A stretch of DNA of 64,000 nt from Turbatrix aceti (GCA_963969345.1 OZ017769.1:11039725-11103724), one strand, 5' to 3'; positions 1 through 11,183 are shown, numbered from the stretch's first letter. Numbers and translations are program-made. Notes: a model not told the origin generated them from the sequence alone.

Positions 1-864
1 TTTTTTTGTACCCAAGCGGCAGCGACGAGTCAGTCTTGACACCCCCTGCAGTGCTTTTTTTGAACCATGCTGCAAATACTTGTTAGAATTTTTCCCCTTC
101 AGTGTCCCTCAGCCACGCCTTGTACCACGACCACTGCCATGCATACTTCTCGTATAGGAGTACGTTCGAAAGGCTATTCATTTTCGTAATAGTTAGATTC
201 GATGAAGGAAAAAAGGGTGTGTTTTCCTTTTGAATAGACGTATTGCGTTCTGACTTTACCTAAAGTATAGCGTATAGCTGGTAATTTTCTCTAATTTGTA
301 TTACTGTCCTTCAATCCAGATAAGAAAATGAAAGCCTGTAGTACCCGGTCTCGGTCGCGTAAAGCTCAGTTGTATTTTTTGCAGCTTTCACGTAGAAGCC
401 ATCCGATAATTACTCTTTCACTCTGTCTCTATCGTTATTAGTGCGGAAAGTATATTACCTTACTTTTTTTGTTGATGATTGTAAGATGAATAGAACAAAA
501 AGCATGCGTCATGTGTGTTGCCGTTCTGTTTTTTTACGTGAATTACGGGGTTTCAACGTGCTTTAATTAATTAAAAAAATTACTAGGTTTACATTTTCTT
601 CCGGGTTTTTTTTTGAGTTTGGCACAAAAGTATAAAAAAAAGGCCGTGTTCTGCCAAAAATGTTTTCAAAAATTTTACTCTTCCAAAAATGCCATCCCCT
701 TTTCCGTGAATGATGTGTTATTAAACATGCATTCTATTGTTTGCACTTTAAGCGTGAACAAAAAAGTCGACCAGACATTGTTTGCTCTATATGTGCCTTT
801 TTTGTTTTTATGTATTTTATGGTTCTATGGAAAAGTTTTAGTAACAACTCTCTTCCACCCAAGC
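1..864. other. unassigned 5' flank
   Basis: No gene is recognised here. A frame that is open from about 613 runs into the carbonic-anhydrase-like gene. It encodes a hydrophobic stretch of about 20 residues (roughly 780-850) before the Met at 865. An upstream Met exists at 727, and an acceptor-like TTTTAG lies near 836-841. The true N-terminus of the downstream gene may therefore lie here, possibly with a membrane anchor. Confidence 0.4.
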
Positions 865-2114
865 ATGGCCTTTTTTGGCCAATTGTCAGCCAAATTTCAA
901 GAACTTAAGCCACAGATTTCAAATGTCGTTGAACAAGCGTCACGTGCACGCCAAAACTTGGTTCCTGTCCTGAACAAGTGTACTGCTCAGCTGGATACGC
1001 TAGGAAAAATTTTACAAGTAAATGCCAACCGTCAGCAATCTCCCATTGACATACTGCCTTCGATTACGGCATACGATCCATCGCTCGAAAGCGTTGAGTT
1101 TACGTTAGTTTGTTTCTGAATTACAAAAGTGGAAAAAAAAAGTTAGTCAGGCTCATTTTCCCTGGTGTGAGACCAAAAAATAAAAAGCAAAAAAATTTAC
1201 TGACTAACTAACTTTGAAATGTATCGTATTTCGTTAGCGTGCGCCTGGTTGCTGGATGCCATGCGACTGGTCTTTCTTTTTTTATTCCCTATGAGCAAAA
1301 TAGCACATATGTACGTCAGTCACACATTTTAAAAATTACCATGTGACCAAAAAACCAAAAAAAAATTATTCCATGACATCAAAAATCTGGCTGAAATCAT
1401 TTTTTTAGACTAAACTATGACGACACGGCCCAGCTTATGGTCTCGAACATAGGACAATGCCTTCAAATCCAATACCCCGAGGGCAACAGCACCGATCTCG
1501 TGACATCACTATTCCCGGAGGAACAGTTTCATTTGGAGGTTATCAACTTCCACTGGGGCACAGAACCCATGAACGGATCGGAGCACTCTGTGGGGGGCGT
1601 AGGATATGCCGGTGAGGTGCACTTTATCCACCGTAATCTCAAGTACCTCAACCTCGACCTGGCCAGCAAACAACCCGATGGAATTCTGGCCCTTGCAGTT
1701 TTTCTTAACGAATCACATGACGATAATACAAATCTCATCGCGCTTAACAATGTTCTCAGTCACGTGCACTACAACGGCACTGAATCCGGGCTTGTTGGTT
1801 TTCGATTCAGCAATTTGATCCCGACTGCGGATAAGGCAAAGGAATTCTGGACGTACGATGGCTCGGAGACCATAGAACCTTTCCGTGAATCTGTCAAGTG
1901 GGTCATATACCGCTCGGCAGTCCCCGTATCCTCTGGACAACTGGATGCGTGGCGAACGCTGTGCAAGACGCGGCACGAAGACGAAGTCGAAGAACGCATG
2001 CTGCCGATTCGGCACCTACAGCAGCCCAATTCGAGGATCATTCGTGCATCGTTCAAGGGGGCCGCACAGGCAGAACTTCCAGCTGTCCAACAGACTTTTA
2101 CCGGCACCGGATAA
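865..2114 (+). CDS. carbonic-anhydrase-related protein (CARP X/XI-like)
   Basis: Proposed exons are 865-1103 and 1409-2114 (314 aa from the Met at 865; the start is uncertain and 727 is in frame). Exon 1 ends in a QQSPIDI box, the usual start of the alpha-carbonic-anhydrase fold. Exon 2 carries NFHWG, GSEH, EVHFIH and TYDGS blocks. The active enzyme binds zinc with three His. Here the first (His94 in human CA II numbering) is Asn in NFHWG, while the equivalents of His96 and His119 remain. The usually small residues after Thr199 are also changed (TIEPF). It is therefore probably a non-catalytic family member, as known for CARP VIII/X/XI. Residues before the QQSPIDI box do not resemble the usual WxY N-terminus and look helical. 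The splice ACgttagt to TTTTTTAG restores a Thr codon and continues the domain. Confidence 0.8.
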
Positions 2115-3519
2115 TGATCGTGATCGAATTTGGCTGCCTCACCTATTCTGACATAAACAATCTATTTTTTTTAGATACAAATATTTATGTAATTTTTTAA
2201 ACAAAATGTTCACTTTTTTTTCAAATTTTTCTCACATTTCTCAAATTTTTGATATTTCACTTTGCGTATTTTTTCTATTTACTTATAAATTACAAAAGTT
2301 GACCCAACATTACCTATAATACTGAATAATATAATTTGCACCAACTTTGTTGTTGACATTTAAAAAATTGGATGGAATGAGATAAAATAAAAGATATTTA
2401 CCGTCTGATTATCGACTAACGTAGTTAGTAATTTTTTGTGTTGATAACACGCAGCCGCTTGCGGCAATGAAAAAATGAAAGTCAACAGGATGAAAAAAAA
2501 GTCGAAATTTTTGTTCATCATAAAAATATCAACTATCTCGTAACAAACAAATTGTCTCATCCTTTGAGAATGCAAGCGCTTCACACCTGCCGTAGTCACT
2601 GCGAACCTTATCGCTGGGAACCTAGACTCTGCGGTGCCCGCGCGAGGCACAAGACTACAACATTTGAATTAGAATCTGACCCAATTGTCGTTGTATTGTC
2701 CCATCCATTTTTGTGTGCAATATAAAGACGGCGCGCGGTGCTATCCTTGGCTTGGGATCGTATATTGTTGTCTCGGTAGTTCTTGAGTCCCCTGCGTGGA
2801 ATACTGCGGTTGTAGCCCGGGTATCTCTACAAAATAATTGTGAGTCAACAAAAAAAACTCTTGCCTCAATTTGAGATCCTTGTCCGCTTTTACTTGCCTC
2901 CTAACTACAAATTATACAAAATAAACATCTTCTTTTTAAATATTTGGTACTCCTTTTTCTTCGCTTCCCGTTTGTTTACTGCCAATGAATGACTAGTGCG
3001 TATTGCTGACAGTAAAAAAAATTTTATTAATAATAAAAGCTTGAGTTTTGTTTTCTATTCTGGCTTCGAAGTCAATTTTGAATAAATTTAGGCGGATATA
3101 TTATTATGAGTGAATTAACAAACTTTGCCCAAGTCCGTATTTTTTTCTTCTTTGTCTAAAGCTTGGAAACGGACAAAGGAAGAGTCAATCTAGCGAGGTC
3201 GTCAAACTAAAAAAACAACTCATTTTGAATCCAGTTCACAAAGCTTGTGACAAATAATTACGCTTCAAAAAAAAACTGAAAGCCGTGTTGATTTGAACAT
3301 TTTGCAAAAAAAACTTATTTTGATTAGAACACTAGACATGGTGGAGCCCACAGAGATTACAACAACTTTAGAAACTTAGCAGTCACAGACAACGAATAAT
3401 TGGCCTGCTGGCCATTCGATAACGCGAAATCTTATAACAAAAGTCAAAAAAATGCAAAAATTATGTTTTAGTTCTGCCAAACAAAGCACAACTTTCAAAC
3501 CTTCAAAATATTTTTCAAA
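2115..3519. other. gene-free stretch
   Basis: No coding region was recognised. A TATAAAG motif sits near 2721-2727, ahead of a locally GC-richer segment of about 110 bp (2728-2840). I compared this by eye with U1, U2, U4, U5 and U6 snRNA consensus and saw no match, so its nature is open. The rest is AT-rich with T runs. Confidence 0.4.
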
Positions 3520-3525
3520 TTTATT
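3520..3525 (-). terminator. polyadenylation signal of the Gly/Tyr-rich gene
   Basis: AATAAA on the minus strand begins 9 nt after the stop codon of the secreted Gly/Tyr-rich gene at 3534-3962. Confidence 0.55.
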
Positions 3526-3533
3526 TTACACCA

Positions 3534-3962
3534 CTAAAATCCACCGTAGTCAAGAGAATTATATCCACCAAATTGATCGAGTCCATCGGTTCTGCCGAGT
3601 CCGGTAGAATGCCCCCTACCAGTGTAGTAGGGACCGTAACCGCCTCCATACGGATAGCCCTGGATCTCTGATCGCCATCCACCAAAGCCGCCGGGGCCGT
3701 AGAAGGGATACGCGCCTCCCTGGTTGCCAAGGCCACCCCATGTACCGTATTTATCGTAGTAGCCGGCAGCGTAGGGAGAGTAGCCTTCAACGACATTGGA
3801 AACAGTGTAATCATCATAATTGAAATCAAACATCCCTATAGATCCATCGGGACCTACGTAATCAACGCCATATTCACCTTGTACGTCTGAGATGACCCAT
3901 ACTGCGAAGAAGAAAAAGATGGAGAGGAAGGTGAAGCGACGAGGTGACAGGTAAGCAACCAT
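3534..3962 (-). CDS. secreted Gly/Tyr-rich protein A
   Basis: Single-exon frame of 142 aa. It starts with a clear signal peptide: a basic start, then a Phe-rich hydrophobic core at about residues 11-25, with likely cleavage after VQG at about 29. The mature part is rich in Gly and Tyr and contains repeated GGYG, YYG and FGG motifs, with no cysteines. Such composition is typical of nematode and arthropod secreted cuticle or antimicrobial-type peptides, but no family can be assigned. It lies in the same orientation as two other small secreted genes at 4679-5186 and 5891-6293. An AATAAA follows the stop closely. Confidence 0.75.
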   Translation of the reverse strand: MVAYLSPRRFTFLSIFFFFAVWVISDVQGEYGVDYVGPDGSIGMFDFNYDDYTVSNVVEGYSPYAAGYYDKYGTWGGLGNQGGAYPFYGPGGFGGWRSEIQGYPYGGGYGPYYTGRGHSTGLGRTDGLDQFGGYNSLDYGGF

Positions 3963-4678
3963 GATTCAAAATTGTGACAATGTGTCATCAAGAGTGAAAA
4001 TGCTGTTTTTTAGAGCATTAAGGATTTAAGGAGGAGCAATCGAGTGAACAAGTTTCTTGTTGATTTGATATATTGCGTAAAGACGTTACGCGCGTGAAAT
4101 GTAAGCCAGTGTAAGCAAGACTAGCATCTTGTGTGCAAAACAAAACAAAATAAGGGGAATGGAAGCATACAGGTTTTTTAAAACAGGTTTATTCGAACGG
4201 AAAAGTAAGCAATATGCTCACGGAAAACTGTGGGTACACAAAGCAGACCTATTTTTACATTGCAACTTGTAAAAAAAAAGAAAACAAAAATTACGCCAAG
4301 AACGGAAGACACAATGTTTAAAAAATCATTTAGAATTTTAATCATATTGTTTCTTGCATTGATTTATCACTTTTCTCGCCCAACAAGCGTTTACAATGAA
4401 AATTAACAACCGTGATCATCAAAAGTAATAGGATAATGCTGCACAAGTTTCAGTCTTTGGAATTGATCAAGTTTGTACTTGTGAGTCACAAGTTGTGACG
4501 TTTAAAAAATAATTACGTGTGTACTTTTCCAAACCACCATAACATTTTAGACACGCGATGGGGTATCGCAACACACTGATCAAAAACCAAATGTCAACTT
4601 TCTTCTTGTATTTATTTATCTCTCTTTCATCAAAACATATACTTTTATAAAATAAAAAACTTCTGACACAAGGCTGAA
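3963..4678. other. intergenic between two secreted-protein genes
   Basis: No gene recognised. The part just upstream of the 3534-3962 gene should hold its minus-strand promoter. An AT-rich GCAATATATC motif lies near 4067-4076 on the minus strand, about 105-115 bp before that start codon. The part near 4679 is the 3' flank of the next gene. Confidence 0.4.
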
Positions 4679-5186
4679 TTAACCAGAGGGACAACCATGA
4701 TCAAAAGTAATATATGAACCATCAAATTTCTTTCCGTAACGGTACACTACGGTGTCACTCATACATGGTCTGTCAAAAAAGATATAAACGCGGTTAGCAC
4801 CATCAAAATATGGGTTAGGATCATTAAAAATAGTATGAAAAAATAAAGGCGCAAAACCACTGTTTGGAGCCGTATCGTTTTCAATTGACGTTTTTTGCAA
4901 AATAATGTCAGGATAGGTCTGGATGTCATGTGAAGCCCATTTCATGTAAACCATGGCGCCAACCCTAATATGCATGAACATTGTATTCGGAAATTCACGT
5001 ACATATATAGGATTTGGGTCATATGAATAAGATTGGTAGCATTTTGAGTTATCATCGCAGACTTAAAAAATGGTTTAAAAAGAGAAATATAAATACAGAC
5101 TTACTATAAACGTCATCTGCATTACAAAAACAAGCAAAGGCTAATACAAAAGCTGAGACGATTGCAGTAACCGACGCAACCGACAT
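4679..5186 (-). CDS. small secreted protein with four cysteines
   Basis: Two exons in transcript order, 5105-5186 and 4679-5061, joined by a 43-bp GTAAGT...TTTAAG intron, giving 154 aa. Residues 1 to about 23 are a signal peptide (hydrophobic core ending CFCNA). The mature protein has an N-terminal CDDNSKC segment, then a beta-rich looking body (VYMKWASHD, NRVYIFFDR) and a C-terminal FDHGC. The four mature cysteines could form two disulfides. I do not recognise the family. The gene lies between the two Gly/Tyr-rich secreted genes and shares their strand, suggesting a small secretome cluster. Ending one residue after a Pro-Ser pair, the protein looks complete. Confidence 0.7.
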
Positions 5187-5383
5187 TTTTTAGAAGCAAA
5201 AAGAAAACGGTTTGACGACGATATAGAGTCACAAAAATCAACGTTGCTTGTCATATTTCAAACGCTCAAAAATAATATCTGTCATTTTATTTGTGTAATT
5301 GCGCTGTTCCACAAAATAACATGGGAAACATTTTATCTACAAAACACCTTCTTGAGTAAAGGAATAAATTACAGCATACAGTA

Positions 5384-5391
5384 CATATTAC
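5384..5391 (+). repeat. target-site duplication, left copy
   Basis: The 8-bp sequence CATATTAC directly abuts the left TIR of the MITE at 5392. An identical copy abuts the right TIR at 5785-5792. Confidence 0.9.
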
Positions 5392-5784
5392 CAGGGTTGC
5401 GAAGATGGGATTCCCCGGGAGATTCCCCGGGGAATATTCCCGGGAATCCCCGGGGATTCCCCCACCTTTGCCAAATTCCCCCCAAAATTCCCCGGGAAAC
5501 TTCCGAAAAAATTAAGAAAAGTAAAATGATGTGATTATTTTTTTTGAAGTTTGCCAATTGGGCTTCAAATCTCGCTTTAATGTGAAAGTTATGTAGGTTG
5601 CAATTTTAATGCACGTTAATAAATAGACCGTTTTTGGTGTGTTTTTTTTTATTTTAGACCTCGTTTTAGACGCATGGCTTTATTTGGACGCGGGGAATTT
5701 GAAAGGGGATTCCCTGGGGAATCTCCGGGAATCCCCCGAGAATATTCCCCCATTTTTCATTCCCCGGGGAATTTCGCAACCCTG
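5392..5784. mobile_element. hAT-type MITE with GC-rich palindromic interior
   Basis: A 393-bp element bounded by inverted termini CAGGGTTGCGAA and TTCGCAACCCTG and flanked by a perfect 8-bp duplication (CATATTAC). An 8-bp duplication with a CAGGG-type terminus is characteristic of hAT transposons. There is no transposase, so this is a non-autonomous element. Both subterminal regions are packed with GGGATTCCCC/CCGGGG-type palindromes, in strong contrast to the AT-rich surroundings. The two halves are partly complementary, so the element could fold back. It inserted between the secreted-protein genes at 4679-5186 and 5891-6293. Confidence 0.88.
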
Positions 5785-5792
5785 CATATTAC
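5785..5792 (+). repeat. target-site duplication, right copy
   Basis: CATATTAC, identical to 5384-5391, immediately follows the right TIR. Confidence 0.9.
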
Positions 5793-5890
5793 TTTGATAG
5801 CTTTTTGTAACATGTTTTGGAATTTTGCAAAAGCTTTTCAAATGGCCGAACAGATTTAAAATAATTTTTTTCTGAATTTCTTGAATTCAT

Positions 5891-6293
5891 TTATTTTTTC
5901 TCATAGTAACCATAATCATCAGGCATGTATAAACCCATCATGGGATTCGGTGTAAGACTGGGACGTCGATAGCTAGATGTAAACGGCATGCCGTAGCCCC
6001 CAATGCCACCATACGGCATGCCGACGCCATTATAGTATGGTCCATAGATGCCGTATACATCAGCGCCTTGATGGCCACCAAATCCACCGCCAAATCGGCC
6101 AAGTGTGCTGTACCTTCCCGGTCCGCCGTAACCTTTGTAGCCACCGTAATAGTCATTTCCACCATTTCCACCGTTGTCAATTCCGCCGTATCCTACAAAC
6201 AACGTGTTTTAACCCTGTCAATGAATAAAACGTACCTTGAATCATGGAAATGAGAATTGTAAAAACAGCAGTTGTCAAAATGATTCGAAACAT
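5891..6293 (-). CDS. secreted Gly/Tyr-rich protein B
   Basis: Two exons, 6236-6293 and 5891-6192, joined by a 43-bp intron (GTACGT...TTGTAG), giving 119 aa. Exon 1 encodes almost exactly the signal peptide (MFRIILTTAVF..., about 19-20 residues). The mature part begins at the Gly-rich YGGIDNGGNGG and continues with YGGY, GGFGG and YGGIGGYG motifs, with no cysteine. The composition resembles nematode YGGYG-type secreted peptides (nlp/caenacin-like) and insect cuticle glycine-rich proteins; function cannot be fixed. The layout of one signal-peptide exon plus one mature exon is shared with the gene at 4679-5186. Confidence 0.78.
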
Positions 6294-7756
6294 GGTGCAA
6301 AATATTGTAGTGAACACAAAGTAGTGAAAAAAGACACTTATAAAGAAAATAAAAGCAACAGATATACAAACAAAAGATATTGAAACGCATTCATGGTTGT
6401 ATATCTTATTCACATAGCTTCAATATATCCGGTATATTTGTAACGGTAAAACCCTGCTTGAAGAGTGTCTACTTTCACAATTGTTATGTTATCCCGTTTT
6501 TTGTTTGTCTAACGTAAAGAAGATATAAAACGTCAGCGGATATATACAGATGAATATTTTCAGACGTTTTATTGATAAAGATTGAATGATTGGTTGATTG
6601 CGCATTTATTAGAGGTGATCACTATTGTTCAATCGAATGCGTTTGCACTGCACCCTTCTACGGTAATTGAATTAAAAACAGGTATTCTCGAGTCACGGAA
6701 AGCACAAAAAACATTAAAAAAATCAAGATCCGATCAGTTTTGATCTGCAACTTGAGGAAGCAATATTATAATAAATACTTTTTTTTAGCAAAATTTGGTA
6801 TGCAAATGAGTTTTCGTTATGACAGAAAATTTCGTGGTTGTTAGCACCGTGTGCAGCGACCGCAATCGTCGACAGAAAACACGACTCTTGCCCTTCGCCG
6901 TGACAGTCACTAGATCGATTATGCAACGCCCCTAGCTTGTCTGTTTGATTGAAAAAAAATTGGTTTTTGTGCAAACGCACACAAATGAGTATTTTTAAGC
7001 CTGACAATAAGTATCTAAATTTTAAATTCGCAATTTCTTGATCGAATATAGATTTGATATCACCATTATATTCTGCGTCGCTAATTATCTCCAAAACTTG
7101 GAGGTAATTTGCCGTTTTCTAAAACTAAACTAAAGCGAACGTCCGAAAAAGGCTAAGAACTTTTCGTGTCAAGAACTGCGGTTGCGGGCTGCAAAGCTTT
7201 ACGAGTCTCTTGCAGACAGACTCTCTGCTTCTCAAACTAGACAACAAAAATGAAGCATTTTCTGTTGCTTATTTTCGCGCCAAATTTTGCATCTTGTTCA
7301 CGCATTTTATGTTCCTAGTCCATTTACTTGTTGTGGATTTGTGGAGTTAACAGAAATTTTAGCGCATAATTAGCCGTTCATTAGGCCTAAAAATGTTTTT
7401 TGCGAGTTTTATAAAGCCTTTGCGAGTCTTATAAAGCTTTTGCATGCTTTGTAAACATTGCCTGTGTCCTCGCGGTGCGGCCGCGAATGTTTTGACCGGT
7501 GTAGTCTCGTAGCGGTTTTTTTGTAGGCTTAAATGGTCGGAATACAGGGAGGGGGCGGGTTCCTTGAGGCATAAAGATGCAAACGTGCGCAGCAGACCAA
7601 CATTGATTTCAGCCAGGAGGCAAAAAAAAGTATTTTTTACTCCCATTTGTAGATATGGATCAGCACTTGTACGACACATCGAGGCGCGACGTGCTTTGTA
7701 AATTTTTTTGCTGAAAAAATAATTTTAGGTACACGCCACTCTTTTACCTCTCAAAA
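6294..7756. other. intergenic, divergent promoters expected
   Basis: No coding region recognised. Secreted gene B (-) and CTP synthase (+) diverge from this 1.4-kb stretch, so it should hold both promoters. Just before the CTP synthase ATG, an acceptor-like AATTTTAG ends near 7727. A 5' UTR intron or a trans-splice site is possible there. Confidence 0.45.
6338..6347 (-). promoter_or_regulatory. TATA-like box of the secreted gene B
   Basis: On the minus strand CTTTATAAGT lies about 45 bp before the ATG at 6293, a plausible distance for a short 5' leader. No other support. Confidence 0.35.
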
Positions 7757-10301
7757 ATGCCGTCCAATCCGCCGACGAGTGCAAATGACGTCAAGATCAT
7801 CCTGGTGACCGGCGGCGTGGTGAGTGGCGTCGGCAAGGGCATTGTGTCTTCCTCGCTCGGTGTCATGCTCAAGGCCCATGGCTACCGAGTTACGGCCATC
7901 AAGATCGATCCCTACATCAACATCGACGCTGGAATGTTTTCGCCCTGGGAGCATGGTTCGATTTCTTTTTTTTGTTTTATAAAACGTGTTTTTTAGGCGA
8001 GGTGTTTGTCCTTGAAGACGGCGGAGAAGTTGATCTTGATCTCGGAAACTATGAAAGGTTCCTGAACGTCTGTCTGAGTCGCGACAACAATATCACGACC
8101 GGCAAGGTCTACCACCGGGTGATTCAACTCGAACGCGAGGGCCGGTATCTCGGACGAACTGTCCAAGTCGTGCCGCATATTACCAACTGCATCCGAAATT
8201 GGGTCGAAGAAGTCAGCCAGCGTCCAGTAGATGGGACTAATTTGAAACCCCAGGTGTGCATTGTTGAGCTCGGAGGCACGGCGGGAGACATCGAATCGAG
8301 CCCGTACATGTACTCTATGGCCGAGTTCACCCGGGCAGAGTACAAGCACCGTTTCCTGCACGTCCACGTTTCCATGCTCACCGAACTGCCCTCCGGCGAA
8401 CTGAAGACCAAACCCATTCAGCAGAGTGTCCAGACCGTCTGTCAGTTCAACCTCCGACCCGACCTCATTTGTTGTCGATCGGGCAGGTGTATCACGGAAA
8501 AAGTGCGGCGCAAGATCGCTGATGCATGCCGGGTCGAGGAAGGGCAGGTCATTGGCGTCCATGATGTGAGCAACATCTACAAGGTCCCTCTGCTGCTCTT
8601 AGAACAGGGCGTCCTTGAACAGGTCGAGAAGTCGCTGGGACTCGTTCGACCACCGGAAAAGAAGATGAATGAGAACTCGCCGAATGTTCATCGGTGGAAG
8701 CAGTTGGCGTCCATCGCAGATCCTGATCACTTTAAGGATACGGTAGTCATTGCGCTGGTCGGCAAGTACTTTCACCTCGACCAGACAGCGGATGAGGAGA
8801 GGACGTCCATCTTCACGGATGCGTACGCGTCGGTCGTCAAGGCGCTTCACCACGCAGCCATCCACAGCCACAGGAAATTGAAGATTTTGGTTGGTTTGTG
8901 ATCGTAAAATATTTTTTTTATTTTTGGTTTTTAGTTTGTGGTGTCAGAACATCTGGAAGAGTCTGCGGATACGAAGAAAAAGGATCAAGCCTTCGCGATG
9001 CTGAAACACGCTGAGTAAGTGCCAAAATAGGCTTTGTCACGAAATCTGAACCACCAAACCGACTTTTTAGCGGTATCCTCGTTCCCGGTGGTTTTGGATC
9101 CCGTGGCGTCGAGGGAAAGATTGTCGCTTGCAACTTTGCTCGCGTCAATAACATTCCATTTCTTGGCATCTGTTTAGGCATGCAGTGTGCCGTCATCGAG
9201 TTTGCACGCAATGTTATCGGTGTTCGGCATGCTACATCTACGGAAATGGTTGACGCGTCGAAGACGGAAGAAAATGAGCGAGTCGTCATCGACATGCCTG
9301 AACACATGGGTGGCGAAGGGGCACAGATGGGTGGTACGATGCGTCTTGGTCGTCGTGCTACGGTGTTTTTGACGAAGGATTCCGTCATGTGTGAGTTTTT
9401 ATTATTTGTTTACAGGTTAGAGTTTGGATCGGAAACGTAAAACGCGTTTATTTGATATCTTGAAAGGGCACTTTTTTTGACTCAAATGGTCGTAAATTAG
9501 AAATAAAAGACAAATTGAGGGTTATAATAGATCAGTAATAAACGATGAGGTAATCTCGAAGGAAATGTTTTTTCTGCAGAACCTTGCCTATTTTTTATTA
9601 TTGCTTTAAATTTAGCAAAAAAATGTTCACCTTCAATTTTTTTCTAAATTCTTTTTTTAGACAAGCTTTACGGCAAACGCGATGCCATTGATGAACGCCA
9701 TCGTCATCGGTACGAAATCAACCCATCCCTCGTTCCTGAGTACAATAAAGCAGGCCTCCACTTCGTCGGCATGGGCATGGATGACCTGACTTCTGCCAAG
9801 ACTGTCTCTGACCTCTCAATTGAGAGCCAGAAAATTCTTCGCCTCGCCAACAAGCCTAACGGGGGGACTGACGACTTCCAAGCCAAGGTCGTCGATATCG
9901 TCCAGGAAGGCAAGAATACCAATACCCCGGTTCGCATGGAAATCGTCGAGCTCGCCGAACATCCGTACTACGTCGGCGTTCAGTACCACCCTGAATACAC
10001 GTCGCATCCCCTCGCTCCATCTCCGCCCTTCTTTGGCCTCCTTCTCGCTGCTTCGAAGCAACTCGACAAGAAGAACGGTCGTCGCCAGGCCTGGCCTCTG
10101 CAGCGCGTCGATGACAAACCAGCCTCGCAGCTCGACCCATCGTTTGTGTTCCTGGCGTCCGCGAGCAACAGCTCGGCTTCTCTCTTCGCCGAGCTCAGAG
10201 AAACCGAAACCGAGAAACCCTCGAAAGAGATGAGTTTTTCCAATCTTGTCGGCGTCGAAAAACTCTCCGAAAATGTTACCCCTGCGAAATTTGAAGTTTA
10301 G
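7757..10301 (+). CDS. CTPS: CTP synthase (glutamine-hydrolysing)
   Basis: Exons 7757-7955, 7997-8889, 8935-9014, 9071-9390 and 9661-10301 (710 aa). The enzyme aminates UTP to CTP using ATP and glutamine, in the cytosol. The N-terminal synthetase domain shows LVTGG..SG.GKG, SIKIDPY-like ([11 protein letters not shown]) and [19 protein letters not shown]. The C-terminal class I glutaminase shows GGFGSRG, the nucleophile Cys in GICLGMQ (codon 9171-9173) and the HPE motif (His codon 9986-9988, Glu 9992-9994). The start is chosen by the conserved N-terminus and an AAAATG context. It is about 110 aa longer than human CTPS (591 aa). The extra length is mainly an insertion of about 50 residues (around 9780-9935) within the glutaminase domain and a C-terminal Ser/Lys/Glu-rich tail. 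The intron before the last exon (270 bp) is the longest. Confidence 0.96.
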
Positions 10302-11183
10302 GAATGCGAGTGATTTTATTTTTTATTTTTTTGCGGAACCAAAAATTTCTTTCTTGTTATCAGGATCCTGAATTGAAAAATGTTCAAAGGAAGAACATAT
10401 CACCGTTCTTCTACGCACTTTCGTACTAGAAATGAACTTCCCATTGTTTTTGTTTTTGTTTTTGTTGTTTACTTTTGATAAAATGCAGGGCGGAAGAACT
10501 TCAAGCTTTTTGGAAACGCATTAGAGAGGGTGTGCTGATAATCAATTTGTCAGGTATGCAAGTTTTGTTATCTGTACATTATCATGATAACGTATTGTAC
10601 AAATTATTTGATGCTTGCTTCGCTGACTCCTGAGCGAATTGTTTTACTGTTTTGTTTTATTTTTTCTTTTCTATGTACATATTTCTGCATAGGAATATTG
10701 TATGCTTGTTTATTGATTGTTGATTATTTTTACTGGATATTATGGCTGCTAACCGAATGCCGCAGCCTGTCTGCTGACTTAGTTCGTCAGATGGATCATC
10801 AAACTTTGGTCTTTGGCACTACCGAGTTCTTCTGATGTTTCTTGCTATGTCAAATGTTACTGGTTATTTGCAACTTGCACTTATACCAAATATTATTTTT
10901 GGTCGATGCGACAATGATTACTATGTACTTCCGGAAAAGTGTCACATCTGCTAAACTCGGATGTCTCGTACCGAGTACATACACATCAGTGGTGCCACGC
11001 CTAAACTAACTGAACGATTCTTAGAGTGGGCGTGGCACCATTGGTGTAGTATTTGTTACACGGATTGATTTTACCAGAACTTTTGTCTCCGACGATTTGA
11101 AATTGTAACAGTAACCGTATTTTATATTAATTTCCGACATGACAATGATTATCATTCTTTTGCTTGTCTGAATCTGTTATACA
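10302..11183. other. convergent 3' flanks of CTPS and the ABC transporter
   Basis: No gene was recognised; a short open frame near 10584-10835 has no recognisable product. The stretch contains a perfect 11-bp inverted repeat, given separately. Confidence 0.45.
10991..11039. repeat. inverted repeat (hairpin)
   Basis: GGTGCCACGCC (10991-11001) and GGCGTGGCACC (11029-11039) are perfect reverse complements with a 27-bp spacer. It lies between the convergent ends of two genes. It could be a decayed small transposon end or a structured 3' region. Confidence 0.6.

Noticed and set aside
10584..10835. 83-codon hydrophobic open frame downstream of CTPS
   Set aside because: Low complexity, no start context and no homology. 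It lies in convergent 3' flanks.
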